From assembly GCF_002019695.1 (NCBI RefSeq), contig NZ_KV917376.1, positions 3,726,282 to 3,790,281 of the forward strand: a stretch of 64,000 nt of DNA, written 5' to 3'. The stretch is from Evansella clarkii (GTDB taxonomy: Bacteria; Bacillota; Bacilli; Bacillales; Salisediminibacteriaceae). Below the pieces are notes generated by a model. That model did not search any database, was not told where the DNA came from, and saw only the letters and a list, made by a program, of their open reading frames with translations. The position numbers and the translations under genes were made by a program. Positions 43,794 through 52,814 of this stretch are shown piece by piece (the first letter of the stretch is position 1; each line of letters opens with the position of its first letter).

Positions 43794-44594
43794 TTAACCT
43801 CTTGATTTACCACCGGATATATTCAAAGTCGTTCCAGTAATATAGCTTGAGCGATCTGATGATAAGTACGCTACTAAGTCACCAACTTCATTTAGTTGTC
43901 CTTCTCTGCCAAGTGGAATTGACTTGCTGTAGTCTGTAGTTAATCCTTCCACTGTAACACCTCTTGTATACGCCAAAGCTTCATTGTAACTCTCTGTTCT
44001 TAAACCAGTTTCTTCTAAAATTCCAGGAGCGATACCGACAACACGAATATTATGTTTACCAAGCTCTTTTGCCCATGCACGGGTAAATGATATTACTGCG
44101 CCTTTTGTTGCTGAGTAACAACTTTGCCCTGCAGAACCTTCTTGTCCAGCTTCAGAGGAAACATTAATGATAACCCCTTTATCCTGTTTTAACATTTGCT
44201 TCGCTGCAGCCTGGGCAAACAAATAAGGTCCTTTTTGATTAATCGCAACCATAAAGTCAAAGTCTTTTTCACTCAATTCATATTCTGGTCGTTCACCTTT
44301 GTCATCAACTAATAGTCTTGGTAAGTTTACTCCGGCGTTATTAACGAGAATATCAACAGACCCGAATAATTCTACAGTTTTTTCTACCGTCTCATCAACA
44401 TTCTTCTTACTAGTTACATCACATTTTAAAGCGTATGTCCCGTCCTCTTGTTCACCATCTTCTACACTTAAATCTGCTACAACGACCGTTGCACCATTAT
44501 TTTGCAGTTCTTTAACGATACTTAAACCAATCCCGGATGCTCCACCCGTGACGATTGCTACTTTGTTTTCCAGACCTAACCATGAAGTATTCAT
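43794..44594 (-). CDS. srlD: Sorbitol-6-phosphate 2-dehydrogenase (SDR)
   Basis: A 266-residue short-chain dehydrogenase. Cofactor motif TGGASGIG (about 16-23), NNAGV, catalytic Ser/Tyr/Lys in INVSSEAG and SCYSATKG. Close in layout to clostridial and lactobacillal sorbitol-6-phosphate dehydrogenases, which oxidise sorbitol-6-phosphate to fructose-6-phosphate with NAD. First gene of the operon; a 22-bp-arm inverted repeat stands 70 bp upstream. Assignment of substrate comes from the operon. Confidence 0.82.
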   Translation of the reverse strand: MNTSWLGLENKVAIVTGGASGIGLSIVKELQNNGATVVVADLSVEDGEQEDGTYALKCDVTSKKNVDETVEKTVELFGSVDILVNNAGVNLPRLLVDDKGERPEYELSEKDFDFMVAINQKGPYLFAQAAAKQMLKQDKGVIINVSSEAGQEGSAGQSCYSATKGAVISFTRAWAKELGKHNIRVVGIAPGILEETGLRTESYNEALAYTRGVTVEGLTTDYSKSIPLGREGQLNEVGDLVAYLSSDRSSYITGTTLNISGGKSRG

Positions 44595-44664
44595 TTCGCT
44601 TTCCCTGCCTTTTTTGTAATCACTTTCATAAGATAGTTATAGTATAAAAGTAGTAAGCGGATAC

Positions 44665-44710
44665 ATTAATACACCCTTTTGCAATTGAAATTGCAAAAGG
44701 GTGTATTAAT
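44665..44710. promoter_or_regulatory. 22-bp-arm perfect inverted repeat
   Basis: Two perfectly complementary 22-base arms, ATTAATACACCCTTTTGCAA(TT) and its complement, are separated by only two bases. It lies 70 bp upstream of the sorbitol-6-phosphate dehydrogenase start. There is no T-run on either strand, so it is unlike an intrinsic terminator. It may be the binding site of the PRD activator or a hairpin acting in the leader RNA. Confidence 0.6.
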
Positions 44711-44842
44711 CATAATATGTAATGATTTAGCGGATTTAAGTTACTCAACTTTATCAGCTGCTGTTCTGATTTCTTAAGCTTTCTCAATTCACTACTAGAC
44801 ATTGAATAGGACTTTTAGCTGCCCTTCTTATTCAGGAAATAC

Positions 44843-44885
44843 AAAAAAGAGCTTTCCAGTAAGTCAGGCTTCTGAAAAACTCCTT
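44843..44885 (-). terminator. Adenine deaminase terminator
   Basis: The imperfect stem AGGAGTTTTTCAG / CTGGAAAGCTCT on the minus strand is followed by TTTTTTG, about 80 bp after the stop at 44962. Confidence 0.6.
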
Positions 44886-44961
44886 TGTGTTTATATAGCC
44901 AATATTAAAATACATTATTTAATGTGATTAAAGTATGTTGAAATTCTGGCAGAGGCAATGC

Positions 44962-46767
44962 TTATACAAACAACGGTACGATTTCAAAACCTGTGTCCGT
45001 AATTCGCACTAACCCTTTGTCAGATAGACGAATTTCGGGTATAACGACAAGAGATAACAAGGATAACGTCATAAAGGCATAATTCATCGTGCATCCGGCA
45101 TCTTGCAGAGCTTTACTGATTGCTTTAGAACCTGCTGCCACTTCTTCAAATGGAGCTTCCGAGATTAAGCCGGCAATCGGCAATGGGAGTTCTGTCACTT
45201 CCTCTTTCGTAACGATTACAATCCCGCCTTGCATACTAATAATTCGATTAGCTGCTTGTGCCATTAAATCATCATCATTTCCGATCACCATTAAGTTATG
45301 GCTATCATGCCCTACCGTTGTAGCCATTGCTGCTGGCTTTGTGAAACCAACGCCTGATAATAACCCTTGCCCAATGTTTCCATTTCTACCGTGGCGCTCG
45401 AACACTGCCATTTTAGACAGGGCATCCTCCAGCTGGACGTGGCCATTCTGACACTTCACTGAAACATGTTTTTCCAAGCTGCCTACATGGTTTTCCCTTA
45501 CTTCAATCACTCTGGCCTCGGCTGTACCCGTGTCCACTGGCCCCTTTATGACAAAATCTTCTGGAACAATATTACGGTCTATATGCACTGATTCAACTGC
45601 TGACTTGGGGTACTCAAACTTTGGTAACTCTACTTTCATCGCACCATCCGCTGCAACTACTTCCCCAGCTGCAATAGTCATCCCAACTTTCATATCAACT
45701 AACGGCCCATCCAAAATGACAATATCCGCAAACCGGCCTGGTGCAATCATACCGATATCATTGGAGAGCCCGAACCGTTCCGCTGTATTAATCGTTGCCA
45801 TCTGAATCGCAACAACTGGAGGAACCCCTTGTGATATAGCATGGCGGATGACAAAATCCATGTGGCCTTCATCCACTAACGATTCAGGACTGCGATCATC
45901 TGTTACCAACATCATTCTTCTCGTATCAAGTTTTAACTCTGTATAAGCTTTAATCGTTTCTGCCACATCATGCCAGGCAGAACCTCTGCGCATCTTTACA
46001 TATTGTCCTAATCGCAGCCGGTTCACTACATCTTCCACACTCGTTACCTCATGATCTCCACTCACCCCAGCAGCCACATATGCAGAGAGCTTAGCGTCAT
46101 CATCCGCTGGCCACGTATAGTGTCCATCGACGATCCGTTTAGCTTTCAAAGTCTCTTCTATTTCACCTAGCATCTTCTCGTCCCCATAGACAACACCTGG
46201 AAAATTCATTACTTCACCTAATGCAACGACATCTTCTCCCAAGGTAAATGCTTCTGCTACTTCTTTTGCTCCAATGGAAGCACCATTCGTTTCAAATTCA
46301 TCACTCGTGGAAGGCACAGAGGATGCAATTTGCATATAGGCTGCCATTGGTGTTGTACGGGCCTCTTCCAGCATCAGTTTTAATCCATCAATCCCTAACA
46401 CATTGATGATTTCATGGGGATCAAAAAATCCACCGGTTGTTCCCTTTGGCAGCACAGCTCTGGCAAATTGTACTGGAGTTATTTGACTGCTCTCAATATG
46501 GCAATGACCATCCAGAAAACCTGGAGTTACATATCGGCCTGCTGCATCAATGACTCTTGTTTTTCCACCAATGGTGTGACCTGCATCTTTCCCAACATAA
46601 GCAATTCTCGCACCCTGAACAGCAATGTCTACATTAGGAAGGATTTCACCTGTTGTCACATTTACTAACTTTGCTCGCTGAATAACGAGTGTTGCATGTT
46701 GATCACCACGCGCCGTGGCATTCAACTCTCGTAAGGTTTCATATTGCGGTGTACGTTTATAAGCCAT
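44962..46767 (-). CDS. ade: Adenine deaminase
   Basis: A 601-residue amidohydrolase of the Ade type: GFLDGHCHIESSQITP and FFDPHEIINVLG (metal ligands), the central DGHYTW, GDHEVTS and MLVTDDRSPE motifs, and the C-terminal family domain with GLLSGVGFTKPAAMATTVGH. Converts adenine to hypoxanthine and ammonia in purine salvage. Preceded by a purine riboswitch with a terminator, so transcription should fall when guanine or hypoxanthine is plentiful. Confidence 0.92.
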   Translation of the reverse strand: MAYKRTPQYETLRELNATARGDQHATLVIQRAKLVNVTTGEILPNVDIAVQGARIAYVGKDAGHTIGGKTRVIDAAGRYVTPGFLDGHCHIESSQITPVQFARAVLPKGTTGGFFDPHEIINVLGIDGLKLMLEEARTTPMAAYMQIASSVPSTSDEFETNGASIGAKEVAEAFTLGEDVVALGEVMNFPGVVYGDEKMLGEIEETLKAKRIVDGHYTWPADDDAKLSAYVAAGVSGDHEVTSVEDVVNRLRLGQYVKMRRGSAWHDVAETIKAYTELKLDTRRMMLVTDDRSPESLVDEGHMDFVIRHAISQGVPPVVAIQMATINTAERFGLSNDIGMIAPGRFADIVILDGPLVDMKVGMTIAAGEVVAADGAMKVELPKFEYPKSAVESVHIDRNIVPEDFVIKGPVDTGTAEARVIEVRENHVGSLEKHVSVKCQNGHVQLEDALSKMAVFERHGRNGNIGQGLLSGVGFTKPAAMATTVGHDSHNLMVIGNDDDLMAQAANRIISMQGGIVIVTKEEVTELPLPIAGLISEAPFEEVAAGSKAISKALQDAGCTMNYAFMTLSLLSLVVIPEIRLSDKGLVRITDTGFEIVPLFV

Positions 46768-46840
46768 TTTTTACTTCCTTCCTTCTATGGATAGAATAAT
46801 TATAGTACCCACTAACCATGTGTCTTTCATATCATCTGCG

Positions 46841-47012
46841 AAAAAACTCGAAGCGCACGCTTTACTATGTAAAAAGCATGTACTTCGAGCTTTATAGTTC
46901 GATATTATAAAACATCCGTCTGAATGTTATCCGTACTAGCTTTCCATAGTCAGTTTATTTACGGTAAACTGGTAGAAACTTGCAGGCCATATCCCCGCGA
47001 TTATATGAAAAA
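46841..47012 (-). promoter_or_regulatory. Purine riboswitch with terminator (C-type)
   Basis: The aptamer lies at 46940-47012 on the minus strand. P1 is formed by TTTTCATA and TATGGAAA; the core contains ATATAATCGCGG, GATATGG, GTTTCTACC, CCGTAAA and GACTATGG. In GACTATG the base that pairs with the ligand is C, the guanine/hypoxanthine class; adenine aptamers have GATTATG. The expression platform (46841-46890) is a strong stem (CTCGAAG / CTTCGAG) followed by six T, so ligand binding should switch adenine deaminase off. Confidence 0.9.
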
Positions 47013-47142
47013 CATGATTTAGTTTGTAATTAGTATATCATCCAAACATTGTATTTCAACAATTTGTTTCCAGTGATGTGTTTTCGTATCCAGTTTACTT
47101 TCTTCAGCAAGATTAAATACACAAACCTTTTCTGATTCTACC

Positions 47143-47901
47143 TTACTCATTATTCTCTTTCTCATTATAATATGATTTCAATGCCTTATAAATATAGTCA
47201 GCTATGTTTTCAGGAAAATAAATAGTAAATTCATGATTGTACTTTGCTAAAAAATGATCATCCTCCACAAGTCTTAAAAAGTTTCTAATCGCAGGGAATA
47301 GGTTATCCATTTTATCTAGAATTTCCTGTACTTTTTTTCTGCTTGCAGAATCATCATAATGAATAGCATTTCTGATCGCTCGAATTAATTGCCAGATTTC
47401 TCTATCCATCTGCTCCTTGTATTCAGGATCATTAAGCAGCTTTATTTCTTTCAGGATCTCCTTGTCATTTATAAAATGTTCTTCCCATATTTGGATTTGT
47501 GATTTTTCCCGCCTGAATAAATCAAGCATAATAAAAGCAAATTCATTTAATTCTTCCTCAGAAATACCTTCTATATTGTACAGCCTCTCCATTCTCGTAA
47601 TTACTTCTAACTTATCATTTAATTCCGCTTGTTTTTTTTCAATTAATTGCTTTTGTACCAGCAATAAATCTCTATTTTTTAACTTTTCATTAGTCAACTG
47701 TTCTTTTATTTCTTTTAAGGATAAACCAAAATGTTTCAAAATCATTATTTGCTGAAAAAGTTCCCAGTCTAAACGTGTATATACTTTTCGGCCGTTTTTA
47801 TTATATTTTTTTGGGGTTAGTAACTCAATTTTATCGTAGTATCGTAATGTTCTTACTGTCGAACCTGTTAATTTTGCAAATTGACCAATTGTCATTTCCA
47901 T
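47143..47901 (-). CDS. MerR-family regulator of the MFS gene
   Basis: A 252-residue regulator. The N-terminal MerR domain (about 3-72: TIGQFAKLTGSTVRTLRYYD, then GRKVYTRLDWELFQQI) is followed by a coiled coil (about 75-110) and a 140-residue TipAS-like helical ligand domain. AAGGTGG before the ATG. It is divergent from the MFS transporter. Both promoters have the 19-bp spacer that MerR proteins correct by DNA distortion, so it likely controls itself and the transporter in response to a drug-like ligand. Confidence 0.85.
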   Translation of the reverse strand: MEMTIGQFAKLTGSTVRTLRYYDKIELLTPKKYNKNGRKVYTRLDWELFQQIMILKHFGLSLKEIKEQLTNEKLKNRDLLLVQKQLIEKKQAELNDKLEVITRMERLYNIEGISEEELNEFAFIMLDLFRREKSQIQIWEEHFINDKEILKEIKLLNDPEYKEQMDREIWQLIRAIRNAIHYDDSASRKKVQEILDKMDNLFPAIRNFLRLVEDDHFLAKYNHEFTIYFPENIADYIYKALKSYYNEKENNE

Positions 47902-47920
47902 GTAAACACCACCTTACTAA

Positions 47921-47951
47921 ATTATAAACTGTTACGCAGGGTCACAATCAA
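47921..47951 (-). promoter_or_regulatory. MerR-type promoter, 19-bp spacer, minus strand
   Basis: TTGATT and TATAAT are separated by 19 bp, with a dyad GTGAC ... GTAAC in the spacer. This is the typical MerR-controlled architecture. Drives the merR gene at 47901. Confidence 0.65.
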
Positions 47952-47971
47952 TACACTTTAATAATAAAAGT

Positions 47972-48002
47972 TTGCTTACGACATTACGTCACAATTTATG
48001 AT
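47972..48002 (+). promoter_or_regulatory. MerR-type promoter, 19-bp spacer, plus strand
   Basis: TTGCTT and TATGAT are separated by 19 bp with TTACG ... CGTCA symmetry in the spacer, matching the arrangement on the other strand. Drives the MFS transporter starting at 48038. Confidence 0.65.
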
Positions 48003-48037
48003 TGGTTCTATAAATAAGTTTGAGAGGAAGATTATCT

Positions 48038-49255
48038 ATGGAACAACAATCATTATTTCGAAATCGCCCTTTTATATTTCTATTTATCGGTGGGTTTTTG
48101 GCAATTATTGGTTTCAGCATGTTTTTCATGACCACATCCTGGTTTGTCATTTCTGATTTAGGTTCTGCCCGTTCATTGGGCATTATTCTTATTGCCATTA
48201 CTGTGCCACGTATTCTCATGATGGCATTTGGTGGAGTTCTCGCCGATAAATTCAAGAAGACGACAATAATGTTCAGTACGAGTTCAATCCAGGGAGTTCT
48301 GCTAGTTATCATATTTTTATTGCACCATGCAGATCAATTAACATTTGCATACTTGATCATTTTGGGATTTTTTTTCGGAACATTAGATGCCTTTTCCGGA
48401 CCAGCCGGGACATCATTAATTCCGAAAATAGTACAGAAGAATCAAATAAAACAAGCAAATGCCGTTATTCAGGGACTGGGTCAAATTGGTTTTGTTATTG
48501 GACCTGTTATCTCTGGAAGTGTCATGGAATACGGTGGTGTAACAACTAGTTATTTAGTCTCGGCCATTTTTGTTCTATTGTCTGCCTTTTTTATGTTTCC
48601 ACCATTCTTAAAAGAAGGTCCTGTAGTGAATACAATAAAGCAAACACCATTTAAAGATCTCAAAGAAGGTTTTTTCTATGTAAAAACAAGTAAATTTTTG
48701 ATTACAGGGATCCTTATTTTAATTACGTTAAACTTTTTTGCCTTCGGAGCGATATCCATTGCAATCCCTATTTTAGTAGAAACGTATGGAGGGTCACCCA
48801 TTAATCTTAGTTACATTGAAGCTGCTTTAGGGGTTGGGATGCTAATAAGTACAGCAGTAATCGGTATGATCAAAATACGCCGCAGGGGATTAACATCAAT
48901 TGCAGGCTTAATTGCAACATTAATCGTGGCTATAGCTTTTAGTCAAATTCCTAATTTGTATGTTTTAACAGCGTTAGCGTTCTTAATTGGATTTACCATG
49001 ACATTTGTAGCCATCCCATTTTTCACTTCAGCACAAGAAGATACTGACCCCCGCATTATGGGAAGGGTCATGAGTATTGTCTTTTTAGCAATGAACGGTT
49101 TTGATCCGCTCGCCTATGGAAGTGTAACTTTACTCGTTTCCAGAGGATATGATATTCAATTAGTCATTCTGTCCTTTTCTATTGTTGGATTAATTATTGC
49201 TCTTGCCATTTTATGGAGAGGGAAGACGTTTAGAGATTACAAGTCTAACTACTAA
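48038..49255 (+). CDS. MFS transporter
   Basis: A 405-residue membrane protein with about twelve hydrophobic helices. The cytoplasmic loop between helices 2 and 3 is GGVLADKFKKTT, the usual MFS motif A. Belongs to the MFS_3-like efflux group (MdtH/YfiS-type), often drug or siderophore exporters. The start is ATG at 48038 with GAGAGGAAG upstream. Controlled by the divergent MerR-type regulator. Confidence 0.85.
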   Translation: MEQQSLFRNRPFIFLFIGGFLAIIGFSMFFMTTSWFVISDLGSARSLGIILIAITVPRILMMAFGGVLADKFKKTTIMFSTSSIQGVLLVIIFLLHHADQLTFAYLIILGFFFGTLDAFSGPAGTSLIPKIVQKNQIKQANAVIQGLGQIGFVIGPVISGSVMEYGGVTTSYLVSAIFVLLSAFFMFPPFLKEGPVVNTIKQTPFKDLKEGFFYVKTSKFLITGILILITLNFFAFGAISIAIPILVETYGGSPINLSYIEAALGVGMLISTAVIGMIKIRRRGLTSIAGLIATLIVAIAFSQIPNLYVLTALAFLIGFTMTFVAIPFFTSAQEDTDPRIMGRVMSIVFLAMNGFDPLAYGSVTLLVSRGYDIQLVILSFSIVGLIIALAILWRGKTFRDYKSNY

Positions 49256-49293
49256 TATACCTTCAGGAAAGTTTTTTTGGATTTATGGCTTTA

Positions 49294-49866
49294 AGGACAA
49301 TCGAATTAGTTGATGCATCAGGGGATTCCGCTTCCGGAAATGAGGTGACGTTTAAACAAACCGTAAGTTTTTGGGTGTGAAAAATTAGAAGAAGTATTAT
49401 AACGATTTTCCCAGTTTGGTCTGCCTATCCATTTTCCCGAAAACACCCTGTTATCCGGCCACCTTATGCCACCTGAAATTGTGGATCCAAATGACTATAA
49501 AGTAACAGATTGGCCGTCTACTCCTGAATGTGAAGAACGCAAGGCAAAAGAATCAGAGGAAATGTAAATCATACTATTTGAACATCCTTTAGTAGAAGCC
49601 ATCTCCTCCTGGCAATTCAGTGACGATGGAGCCTGGATTAATGCGCCTTCCGATTCATCCGAAAAGATTATAGTCCGAAACCGTCATACGAAGTATTAAA
49701 GAAACTGATCAAAGAAGATTGGTATACAAACGTGACACACAAGACAGATGACAACGGAAAGGTCACTTTTGAAGGATTCCTAGGTGATTACGAACTTATC
49801 TGTGGAGATAAAAAAGAAAGCTTCCGACTGGATAATGATGCTGAGACTGTGCGGTTGGTGATCTAA
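49294..49866 (+). pseudogene. GH10 endo-xylanase pseudogene (copy 2)
   Basis: An N-terminal piece (RTIELVDASGDSASGNEVTF KQT, 49294-49362) is joined by a large deletion to the C-terminal half (49373-49866). That half contains GLPIHFPENTLLSGHLMPPE, NDYKVTDWPSTPECEERKAK and KVTFEGFLGDYELICGDKKE in different frames. This is a GH10 xylanase with the catalytic centre mostly lost and several stops and shifts. The segment 49374-49450 is homologous to 31165-31240, so the xylanase gene had at least two copies. Confidence 0.8.
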
Positions 49867-49935
49867 AATTAGATAAGATAAGATAAGCAAAAAATAGGAA
49901 GTGCTAAGACGCCGGTGTTGTTTATTAAATAGGAG

Positions 49936-50223
49936 GAGTTTATCAGATATAAAGATTTACAATTTAACAATGAGGACTTCGCACCTGATGAATGGATATT
50001 ATTCCATGCTGGTGTAATAACAGACATCCCTAAATATGTAAGGTCCCTGCATGTACGAGGTGTTTTAGTGAAAGCTAAAAATGTGAAATATGGATGTTAA
50101 AGTCGGACCGATTTCTACACCGCCATTCCAGGCCAATGCTTGAAAGAAGCTGAATTTTCTATAGTTGGACAATGCGGGAAATACTTAACCCTTTACCTGT
50201 CACCAGAAATTATGGAGGACTAA
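49936..50223 (+). pseudogene. Decayed small gene, unknown
   Basis: A strong ribosome site AGGAGGAG is followed three bases later by ATC where an ATG would be expected (49942). The frame then reads RYKDLQFNNEDFAPDEWILF and KYVRSLHVRGVLVKAKN, meets TAA at 50098, and continues in the same frame to a second TAA at 50221. So about 95 codons survive with a lost start and one internal stop. Family not recognised. Confidence 0.45.
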
Positions 50224-50244
50224 GAGGCTTTATACTAATCAAAC

Positions 50245-50294
50245 AAAGTAAGCACACCGAGCGACTTTCCAATGCTTATTGTGCTTACTTTTTA
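50245..50294 (+). terminator. Terminator
   Basis: The long stem AAAGTAAGCACA / TGTGCTTACTTT with a 24-base loop is followed by TTATTTT, downstream of the decayed gene on the plus strand. Confidence 0.6.
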
Positions 50295-50372
50295 TTTTCT
50301 CTGTTTTCTTCCAATTCTCAAGTGTTCGTCGCTCTAACAGCACCTAAACTTACGAATATAAAGTAGTTAATA

Positions 50373-52805
50373 TTATAAATATTTATCTAATTCAAACCGG
50401 TATAAACCGCTTATTCTCTTTTTATACTCTTTGAATTCCTCATTAGTTTGAATGTTGTTTTTATCATCAAAAGTAATATTAGCTAATTGATCATCCTTTT
50501 GGAGTTGATTAATTAAATTTAAAGATAATCCAGTTTTTATAAACTCAATTTTTTTTAGGTCTTTTGTTCCGTAAATAGCTAAGTAATATGAATCCTCTGT
50601 AATTAAATTATAATCAAACAAAGCGATAATTAACTTATTAAGTTTGTGATCAACGAAATTATCCTCCAACTTTAACTTTACAATTGCCAGGTTAATAATC
50701 TCGACATCAGTTTTCTTTGATAAATCAACATAAACTCTTTTGGGGCTTATATAACGATTATTCTCATTTACTACCTCACCATAAGATTCACCCATAAAAA
50801 ATAAACTGTTATTAGATTTAGCTCTTCTCTTAAAGTATGTATAGGTGGATTCGATATTTTCTTTTAATGATTTTTTACGGCTATTTAGTATATGCATTTT
50901 ATAAAAGTTTCTTGACTCAATATATTTTAAACGATAAAATTCATAATCTGTAACATAATCTTCTAAACCGTAAATAAAAATACAGTAAATTTTATCTATT
51001 AAGTCCATGTTTGACCAATTTTTTATAAATTCTCTAAAACCACCTTTTAATCTTTCTAAGATTTTTTCTAACACAAATTCATCTAACTTATATATAGGTT
51101 CTATGCCTGAATTAATTAAGTATCTTCTAAGTTTACTTAATTCATCTTGCTCTTCATTAAAAACAAAATCTTCATTTTCTTTTATGTTTATTAATTTTTC
51201 TTTGAGGTTTTGGCTTCCTCTAACCTTTTCAATATCAAATGTATTCAATACTGGGTTTTTAATTTCATCTTTAAATATATTACTTCTAAGAGTTGTTATT
51301 TGATTTTCCATTTTACTGTTCGTTCGATTATAAGTCTCATGGTTAACAAAATGTATACGAGGCAGTAATTTTTCAAGACGATTTTCATTTTTGGAACCGA
51401 ATATATTATTTAATCTATTCACTCTTCCAATTAAATTCGTAAGTTTCTTTTCTTTTAACTCATATGTATTAAGAATAAAAAGAGTATCTATAGGCAAATT
51501 TATCCCTTCTAAAATTACACTATTAGCCACAACAAATTTTAAATCACTAATTTTCTTGAATTTAAATTCTAAATATTCTTTTAATATATCCGGTAGTTTT
51601 CCATGCAGATACATTACACCTTTTAATAGTAAATCAATCATAAAGAAGTCTTTATGCACAAACCTTTTAAGTTCATCAAGCAGTTCTTCTAAATCGTCTG
51701 TTTTCTTTATTAACTTTAGTTCATCTGCAAACTCATTAGCAAACATTTCAATTTTTTTGGGAGAACGTATATATATAAAGTTTTTTTTCCTTTTCTCTGC
51801 AATAATATATGATAAGCTATCGGAAGAAGACTTTAGATAAAAGAATTCGTTAACAAATCTGTTATATTGATATACTTCACCGTTCAATCTATATTCATAA
51901 ATTTCAGGTTCCTTAAGATTATGTGTGATTCTTTGCTCACTGATTTCTTGCAAATCATCAAATTTTAAATTATTACTATCAGTAATTAAAGGTGATAGGT
52001 AAACCACTTTCTGTTGAGGATTTATTACTCTATTTTTTCGAATTAGTCTAGAAAGCATTATATTTCGCGGATCATTATCAAAAATGTTATGTGCTTCATC
52101 AATATACAAAATGTCAAATGCGGTATCATGTTTATCCAATAATCTTAAAGCTCTTTCTTGTGTTAATACAGCAATAAATTCTTCGTCTTGTTGATACATT
52201 TCATCATGTATTAACATTCTTTTTTTGAGATTAGCTTCCCTAATTAATTTATACGTTTGAGTCAACAGTGATTTAGTTGGAACAATTATTCCAACCCTTT
52301 TATTGATATTACTTAAAAGATGCTCAATTATTAAAGAACTTTTACCAAACGAAGTTGGAGCAACATAACTCATTTCTTGATTACTATTATTTATTAAATT
52401 AAGTCTAGCCTTATTTTGCTCATATGTTTCAATATATCCATTATTTATGTAACTATCTAGCTTTAATTCGATTAGGCTATCATTTAATTTAACCTCGTCT
52501 AATAAATTATGATTAATTATCTCTTTAGCTATTGGATAAAAACCAAAGTTAAGAGCAAAATCAAATAATGGAGAATAATCTTGATATTGTATAGAATATT
52601 TTAATATAATATAATACCCAAACTCTAAATAACTTGTATATCTACGATCTTGCTCATAATGCTGAATAAACATAATTGCACAACTAAGAATATAACTTTT
52701 CTCATTATTTTCTAGCGATTCCCCTTTAGTTATTTTTTTTAATATACTATTGAATACATCAATTTTGTTTATACTAGTTAGCTTCCTTTTTTCTTTTTCG
52801 TCCAT
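50373..52805 (-). CDS. HamB-like DEAD/DEAH-box helicase (Hachiman-like)
   Basis: An 810-residue superfamily 2 helicase. Motif I is APTSFGKS (about 149-156), a motif with LTQERALRLL near 215, motif II DEAH (about 236-239), SPL (motif III) and a second RecA domain with INLPIDTLFI and NLIGRVNRLN (motif VI). The upstream partner encodes a PD-(D/E)xK nuclease of HamA type and is 9 bp away. The pair matches the two-gene layout of Hachiman defence, in which HamB monitors DNA and unleashes HamA. AGGTGC precedes the start. Confidence 0.72.
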   Translation of the reverse strand: MDEKEKRKLTSINKIDVFNSILKKITKGESLENNEKSYILSCAIMFIQHYEQDRRYTSYLEFGYYIILKYSIQYQDYSPLFDFALNFGFYPIAKEIINHNLLDEVKLNDSLIELKLDSYINNGYIETYEQNKARLNLINNSNQEMSYVAPTSFGKSSLIIEHLLSNINKRVGIIVPTKSLLTQTYKLIREANLKKRMLIHDEMYQQDEEFIAVLTQERALRLLDKHDTAFDILYIDEAHNIFDNDPRNIMLSRLIRKNRVINPQQKVVYLSPLITDSNNLKFDDLQEISEQRITHNLKEPEIYEYRLNGEVYQYNRFVNEFFYLKSSSDSLSYIIAEKRKKNFIYIRSPKKIEMFANEFADELKLIKKTDDLEELLDELKRFVHKDFFMIDLLLKGVMYLHGKLPDILKEYLEFKFKKISDLKFVVANSVILEGINLPIDTLFILNTYELKEKKLTNLIGRVNRLNNIFGSKNENRLEKLLPRIHFVNHETYNRTNSKMENQITTLRSNIFKDEIKNPVLNTFDIEKVRGSQNLKEKLINIKENEDFVFNEEQDELSKLRRYLINSGIEPIYKLDEFVLEKILERLKGGFREFIKNWSNMDLIDKIYCIFIYGLEDYVTDYEFYRLKYIESRNFYKMHILNSRKKSLKENIESTYTYFKRRAKSNNSLFFMGESYGEVVNENNRYISPKRVYVDLSKKTDVEIINLAIVKLKLEDNFVDHKLNKLIIALFDYNLITEDSYYLAIYGTKDLKKIEFIKTGLSLNLINQLQKDDQLANITFDDKNNIQTNEEFKEYKKRISGLYRFELDKYL

Positions 52806-52814
52806 TTCAGCACC

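Larger units (their letters stand above)
44595..44961. other. Regulatory intergenic region, sorbitol operon
   Basis: Contains the promoter side of the sorbitol operon, the long inverted repeat (44665-44710) and the adenine deaminase terminator (44843-44885). No gene seen. Confidence 0.5.

Noticed and set aside
50172-50366. 64-codon plus-strand frame
   Set aside because: Out of frame with the decayed gene there and runs through the terminator.
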